15,561 bases of DNA from contig JAGWXJ010000035.1 of the NCBI GenBank assembly GCA_018969935.1, positions 1 through 15,561 on the forward strand, written 5' to 3'. The translations under genes were made by a program, and so were the position numbers. A model generated the notes under the pieces. The model did not search any database, was not told where the DNA came from, and saw only the letters and a list, made by a program, of their open reading frames with translations. Every line of letters begins with the position of its first letter. Position 1 is the stretch's first letter. The DNA comes from Alphaproteobacteria bacterium. Its GTDB lineage: Bacteria > Pseudomonadota > Alphaproteobacteria > Micavibrionales > UBA1664. This document shows positions 8,023 through 14,440 of this stretch, in pieces.

Positions 8023-8040
8023 GCCACGGCCTAGGCCACG
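8023..8040. repeat. Palindrome with flanking direct repeats beside the yajC -35 box
   Basis: GGCCTAGGCC (8028-8037) is a perfect 10-base palindrome. GCCACG occurs at 8023-8028 and again at 8035-8040, a direct repeat with a 12-base period. The element touches the proposed -35 box of yajC and lies 13 bases past the nlpD stop, so it could be an operator or part of a weak stem after nlpD. There is no T-run to support a classical terminator. Chance occurrence in GC-rich sequence is possible. Confidence 0.3.
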
Positions 8041-8052
8041 CGGGCCTGATTT

Positions 8053-9054
8053 CTACAGGAATCTTTCGGGGTCGAGGGCCTGTGTGCCTTTACGGATTTC
8101 AAAGTGCAGTTGCGGCTCTTTCACCTTGCCTGTGGCGCCTACACGCCCAAGGGTGCTGCCTGCGCCTACTTGCGCACCTTCTTGCACGCTGACCTGACTT
8201 AAGTGGCTATAAACCGTGAAATACCCGTCCTGATGTTTGACCAGCACCATGTTGCCGTAGCCTTCAGGCCCCTCGCCCGCGAAAATCACGGTGCCCGCGT
8301 CGGCTGCGCCCACACGGGTACCTGCCTTGGCGCCTATATTGATGCCATCATTATATAGCCCGCCCTGCTTGGGGCCGTAGGCGGACACTACATCGCCCTC
8401 CACCGGTTTTTTGAAGAAGCGGGAGCGTACGGGCGCAACATCCTGCTGCATTTGTTGGGGCTGGAGGGGGATGGTTGTGGTTGTCTGGCCCTGTTGGGGG
8501 GTTAGCGGCTCGGCTTCCACCATCCCGTCGCCCGATGGCGGGCGGGGGTAGCCGTTTTGCATCGGCTGGTCGGGGGCGATGTATTCGGGCGCGGCGTTAT
8601 CGTTGTAGGCCATATTGCTTTCTATTGGCCTGTCCTGTACGGGGGCGGGCGTGATGCTGAGGGTCTGGCCAGCGTAGACATCGTAGGGCGGGCTTAAATT
8701 GTTTTCCCGTGCGAGAGCTTGCTCGGAGGTATCGAACATGCGGGCGATGCGGTCGAAGGTATCGCCCGCCTTAACTGTGTAAGTACGCGGCGGGGGGAGC
8801 AGCAGGCGCTGGTTTGGCCTGACCATGTTACCGCCCTGCCCCAGCATATTGGCCTGAATGATATCGTTGATGGTGAGGCCATAGCGATTGGCGATGCCGC
8901 TCAGCGTGTCGCCTTCCGATACGATGGCGGCGCCGCTGGAACGGCCCTGCAATTTAAGGTCATAAACGGGTATGGCCGCGGCGCGCGGATTCTCGTTCGT
9001 GCAGGATGTCAGCAGAACAAGGGCGGAAACAACAAGGGGTAGCCTTATGCCCAT
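8053..9054 (-). CDS. nlpD: NlpD-like lipoprotein: two LysM domains and a degenerate LytM (M23) domain
   Basis: The 333-residue product starts with a lipoprotein signal whose lipobox LLTSC places the lipidated cysteine at residue 18. Two LysM peptidoglycan-binding domains follow (about 43-86, with VSEGDTLSGIA, and 91-135, with VKAGDTFDRIA). A Gln/Pro-rich linker (about 140-210) leads to an M23/LytM domain (about 215-333). The metal site is degenerate: the usual HxxxD is NDGIN, and the HxH segment is QLH, so only YSHL and the final LHFE histidines remain. As in E. coli NlpD, this suggests a non-enzymatic activator of a cell-wall amidase, inferred. Adjacency to pcm matches the E. coli pcm-nlpD pair. 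The start lies inside the last codons of pcm (10-base overlap). Confidence 0.85.
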   Translation of the reverse strand: MGIRLPLVVSALVLLTSCTNENPRAAAIPVYDLKLQGRSSGAAIVSEGDTLSGIANRYGLTINDIIQANMLGQGGNMVRPNQRLLLPPPRTYTVKAGDTFDRIARMFDTSEQALARENNLSPPYDVYAGQTLSITPAPVQDRPIESNMAYNDNAAPEYIAPDQPMQNGYPRPPSGDGMVEAEPLTPQQGQTTTTIPLQPQQMQQDVAPVRSRFFKKPVEGDVVSAYGPKQGGLYNDGINIGAKAGTRVGAADAGTVIFAGEGPEGYGNMVLVKHQDGYFTVYSHLSQVSVQEGAQVGAGSTLGRVGATGKVKEPQLHFEIRKGTQALDPERFL

Positions 9055-9737
9055 GCCAGAAGTTTGTTGAGGTCCGGCTCCATATGCATGGATTCGGATG
9101 CCACGTTGGGCAGAAGCGGCACAAAACGTACGGGCAGCAACTCCTGCGCGGTGAAATCGTTATCGGACACGCGGGTGTATTTAATCAGGGTCTGGGCCGT
9201 ACCGTCCGGCCCTTCGGGTACGACCATGATCCCGCCGATGGAAAGCTGGTACAGCAATTCCCGCGGGGCTTCGCCCTTGGCGGCGGCGGTCACGATAATG
9301 CGTTCGAACGGGGCCTGTATGGGCCAGCCTTTCATGCCGTCGCCCACTAGTGTCGTGATGTTGCGCAGGTTCATGCGGCGGAAACGTTCCTCGGCGATAT
9401 CGAGTAACGGCTTATGGCGTTCCATGGAGTAAACGCGGCGGCAAAGCCTTGAAAGAATGGCGGCCTGATAGCCAGAACCGGTCCCGATTTCGAGGACCTT
9501 CATGCGGTCATTCAGTTCCAACGCCTGCGACATGGTGGCGACCACCAGCGGCTGCGAGATGGTCTGGCCGAGGCCGATGGGGATGGCCCTATCCTCGTAA
9601 GCTTGGTCATGGAACATGTCGGGCACGAATTCCTCACGCGGGACACGCTCGATCGCGGCCAGCACATTGGTATCGGAGATACCGTGGCGGCGCAGATGCA
9701 TGATCAGGCGAATTTTGTTTGCGTACAATGAGTTCAT
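9045..9737 (-). CDS. pcm: Protein-L-isoaspartate O-methyltransferase
   Basis: Pcm methylates L-isoaspartyl residues in aged proteins with S-adenosylmethionine, starting their repair in the cytoplasm. The product has 230 residues. Signatures are VPREEFVP (32-39), the substrate-binding IGLGQTISQP (54-63), SAM motif I VLEIGTGSGYQAA (81-93) and VGDGMKGW, followed by FERIIVTAAA. The ATG at 9737 gives an N terminus of normal family length; Met13 is a possible later start. It overlaps the nlpD-like gene by 10 bases. A weak possible promoter upstream (TTGAGA at 9806-9801, AATAAG at 9781-9776, 19-base spacer, - strand) is not strong enough to list separately. The surE gene commonly found between serS and pcm is absent. 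Confidence 0.94.
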   Translation of the reverse strand: MNSLYANKIRLIMHLRRHGISDTNVLAAIERVPREEFVPDMFHDQAYEDRAIPIGLGQTISQPLVVATMSQALELNDRMKVLEIGTGSGYQAAILSRLCRRVYSMERHKPLLDIAEERFRRMNLRNITTLVGDGMKGWPIQAPFERIIVTAAAKGEAPRELLYQLSIGGIMVVPEGPDGTAQTLIKYTRVSDNDFTAQELLPVRFVPLLPNVASESMHMEPDLNKLLAWA

Positions 9738-9814
9738 GAGATTCTTTGAGGTAACGGGAAAGCGAATCGACAGCCCTTATTCTGCGCTGTTCGTTCGCAA
9801 TCTCAATACCTGAT

Positions 9815-11113
9815 TTAGGCGGGGTCTTGCCCCGCCTGATCTGATGCTTTCGTGATTTTCGTAATGCCGCCCATGTAAGGCTTGAGGGCGTCGGGCACGA
9901 TGATGGCCTGCTGGTCTTCATCCCAGTAGTTTTCGATGACTGCAATCAGCGCGCGGCCAACGGCGACGCCCGACCCGTTGAGGGTATGGACGAACACGTT
10001 TTCGCCGCCCACTTTGGTGCGGGCCTTCATGCGGCGGGCCTGAAAATCCCAGCAGTTCGAGCAGCTGGAGATTTCGCGGTATCTATCCTGACCCGGCAGC
10101 CAGACTTCGATATCGTAAGTTTTGCGGGAACAGAAACCTGCATCACCCGTGCACAGCACGATGGTGCGGAACGGCAGACCAAGCCTGGCCAAGATGGTTT
10201 CGGCGCATTTGGTCATGCGTTCGTGCTCGTCATTCGACTGGTCAGGTTTGGTGATGCTCACCAGCTCAACCTTGTAAAACTGGTGCTGGCGGATCATGCC
10301 TTTGGTGTCTTTGCCGGCTGCACCCGCTTCCTGCCTGAAGCAGGGTGTGCATGCGGTAAAGCGCATAGGCAGTTTGCTTTCATCCACGATCCTGTCGGCG
10401 ACCAAGTTGGTCATGCTGACCTCGGCGGTCGGGATAAGCCAGTCGCCGCGTGTGGTCTGGAACTGGTCATCACGGAATTTGGGCAGCTGGCCCGTACCGT
10501 ACATGGTTTGCGAGTTGACCAAGATAGGGCCCGAAATTTCGGTGTAGCCGTGTTCTTGTGTGTGCACGTCAATCATGAACTGGCCGAGAGCGCGTTCAAG
10601 GCGGGCGAGATGCCCCTTCATGATGACGAAGCGCGAGCCGGAGATTTTGGCGGCGGTATCGAAGTCCATCAGGCCCAAGGCTTCGCCTATAGCCACGTGG
10701 TCCAGCTTTTTGGTGTTTTTGTGATTGGGCTCACCGTGTTTACGGATTTCGACGTTGTCGTTTTCGTCCTTCCCGTCGGGGATTTCGGGGGCTTGCACGT
10801 TCGGGATATTCGAAAGAAGGTCTGTCAGTTCATCGCCGACCTGTTTTTCGGCGGCTTCAAGTTCGGCCATTTTGTCTTTCATGGCGGCCACTTCAGCCAT
10901 TACGGCGTCGGCGTTTTCCTTTTTGGCCTTCATCTGGCCGATGAGTTTCGATTTCTCGTTCCTTTGCGATTGGACTTCCTGCAATTGCGTTTGCAGGGCG
11001 CGGCGTTTTTCATCGAGGGCCAGAATGGCGGGAGATTGCGCGGGCAGGCCACGGCGTGCCATGGCGGCATCAAAGGCTTGCGGATTGGTGCGTATCTCTT
11101 TTAAATCGTGCAT
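9815..11113 (-). CDS. serS: Serine--tRNA ligase
   Basis: SerRS charges tRNA-Ser (and tRNA-Sec where present) with serine in the cytoplasm. The 432-residue product starts at ATG 11113, chosen because GAGGA lies 4 bases upstream and the N terminus MHDLKEIRTNP is typical of the family; a more distal in-frame ATG at 11155 would add 14 atypical residues. Residues about 28-100 form the charged heptad-like helical arm that contacts the long variable arm of tRNA-Ser. The class II core follows, with motif 2 (FRQEAGAAGKDTKGMIRQHQ) and motif 3 (GSGVAVGRALIAVIENY). It heads the - strand gene block, divergent from the formylglutamate amidohydrolase gene, with 66 bases between the two starts. Confidence 0.97.
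   Translation of the reverse strand: MHDLKEIRTNPQAFDAAMARRGLPAQSPAILALDEKRRALQTQLQEVQSQRNEKSKLIGQMKAKKENADAVMAEVAAMKDKMAELEAAEKQVGDELTDLLSNIPNVQAPEIPDGKDENDNVEIRKHGEPNHKNTKKLDHVAIGEALGLMDFDTAAKISGSRFVIMKGHLARLERALGQFMIDVHTQEHGYTEISGPILVNSQTMYGTGQLPKFRDDQFQTTRGDWLIPTAEVSMTNLVADRIVDESKLPMRFTACTPCFRQEAGAAGKDTKGMIRQHQFYKVELVSITKPDQSNDEHERMTKCAETILARLGLPFRTIVLCTGDAGFCSRKTYDIEVWLPGQDRYREISSCSNCWDFQARRMKARTKVGGENVFVHTLNGSGVAVGRALIAVIENYWDEDQQAIIVPDALKPYMGGITKITKASDQAGQDPA
9817..9837 (-). other. GC-rich stem-loop spanning the serS stop codon
   Basis: AGGCGGGG (9817-9824) and CCCCGCCT (9830-9837) form a perfect 8-bp stem with a 5-base loop. The hairpin covers the last serS codons and the first base of the stop. 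It is not followed by a T-run on either strand, so it is not a classical intrinsic terminator. It could stabilise the serS 3' end or lower read-through into pcm. Confidence 0.45.
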
Positions 11114-11117
11114 GGGT

Positions 11118-11122
11118 TCCTC
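11118..11122 (-). promoter_or_regulatory. serS: serS ribosome binding site
   Basis: GAGGA on the - strand ends 4 bases before the ATG at 11113 and decides between this start and the in-frame ATG at 11155. Confidence 0.6.
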
Positions 11123-11166
11123 AATGTTTTGCAGGTGGCAGATAACCACGCACAAGACGGGTTGTT

Positions 11167-11172
11167 AAGAGG
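11167..11172 (+). promoter_or_regulatory. Ribosome binding site of the N-formylglutamate amidohydrolase gene
   Basis: AAGAGG lies 7 bases before the ATG at 11180. It supports this start over the in-frame ATG at 11108, which would overlap the serS start codon on the other strand and add 24 residues unlike the family. Confidence 0.65.
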
Positions 11173-11179
11173 TTTTTTG

Positions 11180-12088
11180 ATGCATATTGGCGGCGTTTTG
11201 CGCGTCTACCATCCACGGGTTGCCAAAGCCCTGCCGCTGCTGGTCGATAGCCCGCATAGCGGGCGGGTGTACCCTGACGACTTCGGTTTTTCCTGCCCAC
11301 GGCAGGCGTTGCAGGTATACGAGGACCGTTTCGTGGACCTGCTTTTGAGCAACCTGCCCCACCTTGGCGTGACCACCATTCAGGCCGAAGCGCCTCGCAC
11401 CTACATAGACCTCAATCGCGCGGTGGATGATATCTGGCCGATGCAGTTGCGGGATGTTTGGAACGGGCCTTTCAAGCTGCGGCCATCGGTGAATTGCGAC
11501 CGCGGCACGGGGCTTATCTGGACCCATGCGGGTGACCAGCCGATTTACCGCGAGGCCCCCACCAGCGCTGCCGTACTGGCCCGCATCGAAACCCAGTACT
11601 GGCCGTATTACGAGGTTTTGGGGCGCGAGGTTGGTGCTCTGAAAAGCCGTTTCGGGAAAGTGTGGCACCTCAACATGCATTCGATGCCGCCGCACACCAA
11701 TAATGGGCAATACGATGTTGTGCTTGGCGACCTTGACGGCACGAGTTGCGACCCCGCCTTTACGAATGCCATACGGCAGGCGTTCGAGGCCAACGGTCTT
11801 TCGGTTGTGTTGAACAGGCCCTACAAAGGCGCCCACCTTACGCGCACGGTTGGCCAGCCAGACCAGATGAGCGAGAGCTTGCAGATAGAGCTCAGCAAGG
11901 GGTTATACCTACAGAATGACCTGATTACCCTTAACCGCGATAAATTCATGAAGTTGCAAAACGTGGTCGAGGCCGTGGTGATGGCCGCAGCCGTTTACGC
12001 TAAAACGGAGCTGTCGAAGACAGCGGGGAATGATTCCATCAACGCTTTATCCAGCTCGGCCATCGGGACATTGACGCCCAAGGCCTGA
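11180..12088 (+). CDS. N-formylglutamate amidohydrolase family protein
   Basis: The family hydrolyses N-formyl-L-glutamate to formate and glutamate, as in the last step of one histidine degradation route; related members act on other N-formyl or amide substrates. The 302-residue product shows VDSPHSGRVYP (22-32), a TYIDLNRAVDDIWP block, GTGLIWTH, and HLNMHSMPP (about 164-172), which carry the His, Asp and Glu residues expected for a zinc-dependent carboxypeptidase-like fold. No histidine-utilisation genes are nearby, so the hut symbol is withheld and the true substrate is open. The last roughly 27 residues, after the domain appears to end near VVMAAAVYAK, look like an extra tail and are encoded by sequence that overlaps convergent lipB. 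Confidence 0.88.
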   Translation: MHIGGVLRVYHPRVAKALPLLVDSPHSGRVYPDDFGFSCPRQALQVYEDRFVDLLLSNLPHLGVTTIQAEAPRTYIDLNRAVDDIWPMQLRDVWNGPFKLRPSVNCDRGTGLIWTHAGDQPIYREAPTSAAVLARIETQYWPYYEVLGREVGALKSRFGKVWHLNMHSMPPHTNNGQYDVVLGDLDGTSCDPAFTNAIRQAFEANGLSVVLNRPYKGAHLTRTVGQPDQMSESLQIELSKGLYLQNDLITLNRDKFMKLQNVVEAVVMAAAVYAKTELSKTAGNDSINALSSSAIGTLTPKA

Positions 12089-12654
12089 AGGGATGTGACA
12101 CCGTAGCCCTGAATGCCACAGGGGACGATGCCGTTAAAATGGGTCAAGTCCGGCGTATTGTTTATGGATATACCGTGGTACGTGACCCAGTGGCGGACAC
12201 GGACCCCGATGGCGGCGATTTTGGACTCAGTACCGCCATGCGCAATCCAGATACCAACGCGGCCTTCCCGCCTTTCGCCCTGTAGACCAAAGCTGGCCAG
12301 CGTGCGGATGATCAATTCCTCAAGTTGCCAAATATATTTTTTAATATCAGGCTCTTGTTGGCGTTTTTTAAGGTTTAACATTATGTACGCTACACGCTGG
12401 CCGGGGCCATGGTAAGTGTATTCACCGCCCCTGCCGGCTTCGTACACGGGGAAGCGCTGGTCTAGTAGGTCAGATGGCTTGGCTGAGGTGCCGCCTGTGT
12501 ACAGTGGCGGGTGTTCCAATAGCCAGACGCAGTCGGGCGCCCCTTCCTTGGCGATGGCATCGACACGCGACTCCATGTCCTGCAATGCAGCTTGATAGCC
12601 GATAGGTTCGGGGCTTATTTTCCATTCCACAGGGATATTATTTGATATTTTCAT
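11995..12654 (-). CDS. lipB: Octanoyltransferase (lipoate biosynthesis)
   Basis: LipB moves the octanoyl chain from octanoyl-ACP to the lipoyl domains of 2-oxoacid dehydrogenases and the glycine cleavage H protein; LipA then adds sulfur. The 219-residue product has the usual length. It shows EHPPLYTGG (47-55), RGGEYTYHGPGQ (75-86), the catalytic Lys145 in KIAAIGV, and Cys179 in IVPCGI, matching the Lys/Cys dyad of E. coli LipB. The start at 12654 lacks a Shine-Dalgarno and lies in an AT-rich 21-base gap to the divergent gene. The final 31 codons overlap the 3' end of the convergent amidohydrolase gene by 94 bases; the conserved LipB core ends about where the overlap begins. Confidence 0.95.
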   Translation of the reverse strand: MKISNNIPVEWKISPEPIGYQAALQDMESRVDAIAKEGAPDCVWLLEHPPLYTGGTSAKPSDLLDQRFPVYEAGRGGEYTYHGPGQRVAYIMLNLKKRQQEPDIKKYIWQLEELIIRTLASFGLQGERREGRVGIWIAHGGTESKIAAIGVRVRHWVTYHGISINNTPDLTHFNGIVPCGIQGYGVTSLQALGVNVPMAELDKALMESFPAVFDSSVLA

Positions 12655-12670
12655 AATAATAAATTATTGT
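12642..12670. promoter_or_regulatory. Compact AT-rich divergent promoter region between lipB and the paralogue pair
   Basis: On the + strand TTGATA (12642-12647) and TATTGT (12665-12670) are spaced by 17 bases, placing a transcription start at about 12677, on the ATG at 12676. On the - strand AATAAT (12668-12663) is a 5/6 match to a -10 box only 8 bases before the lipB ATG, though no good -35 is seen. The two -10 boxes overlap. An inverted repeat AATAAT/ATTATT (12655-12660 and 12663-12668) sits in the middle. Both transcripts would be leaderless or nearly so. Confidence 0.35.
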
Positions 12671-12675
12671 TCCGT

Positions 12676-13452
12676 ATGCTTTTTACAACAGATGTCGTCC
12701 CCAGTGTCGAGAGCCGCGTGCGCGATGCCATGCGCTCCATGCACCTTGACCCTGAAACCCATCAGGGCCTGTTTGATGTTTTGCACCTGAGCCTTTACCG
12801 CCCATCCAGCCTTGATGGCAAGACGTTCGAGGCCAAAGGCCATGATATAGACGTACAGGACAGGTTGCAGGCGATTGTGACCTCCGTACTCAAAGCGCAG
12901 TCATTGGCGCAGACGACCATCCCCCGCCACGAGCCGAGCGAGGCGCTTTTATGCGCGATTGCCACCCGCGACCTTGTTAGCGGCGGGGACCGCGGGCTTA
13001 CGATTATCAAGCGCACACCTGAGGGTGCCGCGTTTGCCGCCCGCGTGGAAAGCCTGCAAACGGGATTCGAGCGCGTGATGAAGGAAGCGATATCCCGCCC
13101 GCGCGGGTATGCAACCCTTGATCCCGAGGGGCAATGGTTACTGGAATTCCATGCCCTTGATTTTACCCAGCGCAGCCTCTTGCTTTTGAGCAACCCCGAG
13201 GCACCGCCAAAGCCCAGCACCATCAGCTGCATCATGGCCAACGCCCAGCGCGTGCGCGTATTGCTGGCCGATGTTACGACGCCCCTCGCCCGCAAATTCA
13301 AGGTACAGCTGGATATACTGGACCGCGAAGTAACACGCCCCAAGGGCATGATGATTGCGCCGGTCAAAGACGATATCCATAGCTGGAACCCGACCGGCAC
13401 TGTGGGAACGGGGGGTTGCAAAATCATCCCGCTTCGGCCTAAAACGCCATGA
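12676..13452 (+). CDS. Protein of unknown function, first of two tandem paralogues
   Basis: I do not recognise this 258-residue protein. It has no signal peptide or membrane segment and appears largely helical, so it is probably cytoplasmic. It aligns colinearly with the next gene: ExLLCAIA (Glu89, Cys93), GLxI (107-110), PRxY (142-145) and the motif ExHAxDxxxR (157-166), with a shared basic/hydrophobic helix near the C terminus (RKFKVQLDILDREV). The ATG at 12676 is preferred over the in-frame TTG at 12667 because it puts LLCAIA at exactly residues 91-96, as in the paralogue, and a -10-like box would start transcription there. No catalytic signature is evident. A Thr/Gly-rich stretch lies near the C terminus. 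The pair is probably co-transcribed (31-base gap). Confidence 0.75.
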   Translation: MLFTTDVVPSVESRVRDAMRSMHLDPETHQGLFDVLHLSLYRPSSLDGKTFEAKGHDIDVQDRLQAIVTSVLKAQSLAQTTIPRHEPSEALLCAIATRDLVSGGDRGLTIIKRTPEGAAFAARVESLQTGFERVMKEAISRPRGYATLDPEGQWLLEFHALDFTQRSLLLLSNPEAPPKPSTISCIMANAQRVRVLLADVTTPLARKFKVQLDILDREVTRPKGMMIAPVKDDIHSWNPTGTVGTGGCKIIPLRPKTP

Positions 13453-13483
13453 TTTTTTCATATTGATAGCCTAAAGAAAGCCC

Positions 13484-14218
13484 ATGAAACGCGATCTATC
13501 CTACAAATTCGGCGATGTGAACGAGGTCTACCGTCAGGTGGAACGCGCCTGCGCAGAAATTGGATATAGCCGCGATGTGCCGTTACAGGCCCTCAAAAGC
13601 TTTTTGCTGACGAGCCTTATCCCCGATACGAAATGCGCCTCCGACCATGACGAAAAAGCAACGCAGGCGCTTAGGCGCTTTGTACGGTGCGTAAAGACAG
13701 CCGAGCGTCATTCAGAGCCGCATTACCCAACCGATACGCCACTGCCCGAGCCGCTGCTTTGCGCGATTGCGATTCTGACCCTCAAGCCGTTTGTACAAAA
13801 AGGCCTGAACATCGCCCGCAGCACCAGTTTTGCTGCGATTGTGGCCGAAGGCGCAAAGCTTTACGACCAGTTGAAGGCCTTTGATGCCTGCCAGCCCCTG
13901 CCCCGTGATTATTACGAGAGCATGAGCCCCAATTTGCGAATCCTGACCGAGCTGCATGCGGTGGATGCCGCAACCCGCGCCCTGTCTGCGGCAAATGCGC
14001 CCGCCAGCCTTTACCCCGTTTTGAACGAGGTTGCCCCCTATGCGCCCCTTGTCAGCGAGAGCGATACGGCCCTTGGCATCCTGTTTTTCCGCCTGCAACT
14101 CAAGCTGGAAGCCAAGGTCCCTGCCCTTTCTACGGCAAAGCTGGCAGACGCCACGCTGGAGGGTGACCTGAAAACCTATATTTTTGCAGGCCCCAAGGCC
14201 AAACCGGCCGTTGCATAA
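13484..14218 (+). CDS. Protein of unknown function, second of two tandem paralogues
   Basis: This 244-residue protein is also unrecognised, with no signal peptide or membrane helix and a mostly helical look. It shares with the preceding protein ExLLCAIA (Glu89, Cys93, LLCAIA at 91-96), GLxI (107-110), PRxY (140-144 region) and ExHAxDxxxR (156-165). Identity outside these blocks is low, so the duplication is old or the copies evolve quickly. The C terminus ends in an Ala/Lys/Pro tail. It starts 31 bases after its neighbour with a weak purine-rich AAGAAAG 3 bases before the ATG. A T-rich tract follows the stop. A heteromeric partnership with the first paralogue is possible but is inference only. 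Confidence 0.8.
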   Translation: MKRDLSYKFGDVNEVYRQVERACAEIGYSRDVPLQALKSFLLTSLIPDTKCASDHDEKATQALRRFVRCVKTAERHSEPHYPTDTPLPEPLLCAIAILTLKPFVQKGLNIARSTSFAAIVAEGAKLYDQLKAFDACQPLPRDYYESMSPNLRILTELHAVDAATRALSAANAPASLYPVLNEVAPYAPLVSESDTALGILFFRLQLKLEAKVPALSTAKLADATLEGDLKTYIFAGPKAKPAVA

Positions 14219-14257
14219 TTTTTCTCTTTTCATGGTGCGCTGCATTGTGTATTCGTG

Positions 14258-14286
14258 TTGCCACCATTCGGCGGATTTGTTAGTAA
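14258..14286 (+). promoter_or_regulatory. Possible promoter of tRNA-Leu
   Basis: TTGCCA (14258-14263) is followed after 17 bases by TAGTAA (14281-14286). The -10 match is weak. The expected start is about 17 bases before the tRNA, a normal length for a short precursor leader. It lies within the 91-base gap between the paralogue pair and the tRNA, which otherwise shows only a T-rich start. Confidence 0.35.
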
Positions 14287-14309
14287 CCGACGCAAATTCG
14301 ATGTGACGT

Positions 14310-14394
14310 GCGGTCATGGCGGAATTGGTAGACGCACTACCTTGAGGTGGTAGCGGGGCAACCCGTGGAAGTTCGAGTCTTCTTGACCGCACCA
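14310..14394 (+). tRNA. tRNA-Leu (anticodon GAG)
   Basis: An 85-base tRNA folds cleanly. The acceptor arm pairs 14310-14316 with 14384-14390. The D arm contains AATTGGTAGAC. The anticodon stem pairs CTACC (14337-14341) with GGTAG (14349-14353), with loop TTGAGGT and anticodon GAG at 14344-14346, which reads CUC and CUU. A long class II variable arm (GCGGGGCAACCCGT) is typical of leucine tRNAs. The T arm has loop TTCGAGT. Discriminator A14391 is followed by an encoded CCA. I see no integrase or duplicated tRNA end nearby, so it is not an evident integration site in this window. Confidence 0.97.
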
Positions 14395-14440
14395 TTACAT
14401 CGATACCCACAAGAACAATCTTCTTCTATCGGTGTGCCTA

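Noticed and set aside
9986..11104. Open frame of 372 codons on the + strand across serS
   Set aside because: It is fully antisense to serS, has an unnatural Phe/Gly/His-rich composition and no ribosome binding site or motif.
11114..11179. Promoters in the 66-base gap between serS and the amidohydrolase gene
   Set aside because: The best - strand pair (TTAACA with TATCTG, 18-base spacer) and the best + strand pair (TTGCAG with ACAAGA) match the consensus too poorly to list, although promoters must be in or near this gap.
11165..11836. Open frame of 223 codons on the - strand within the amidohydrolase gene
   Set aside because: It is antisense to recognisable family motifs and shows no domain of its own.
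13430..13460. T-run with weak stem after the first paralogue
   Set aside because: Six Ts follow the stop, but only a 3-bp stem precedes them. The 31-base gap and paralogy favour co-transcription.
14182..14230. Possible terminator after the second paralogue
   Set aside because: The only stem found is 4 bp (GGCC at 14197-14200 and 14206-14209), and the T-rich tract starts ten bases further on. The T-tract is suggestive, but the hairpin is too weak to list.
14310..14394. tRNA-Leu as an integration site of a mobile element
   Set aside because: There is no integrase gene and no repeated tRNA 3' end in the window; maeB follows directly.
14395..14440. Stem-like sequence between tRNA-Leu and maeB (CGATA/TATCG and AAGA/TCTT)
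   Set aside because: The stems are short and AT-rich with no clear T-run, so a tRNA terminator or a maeB leader element is not supported.
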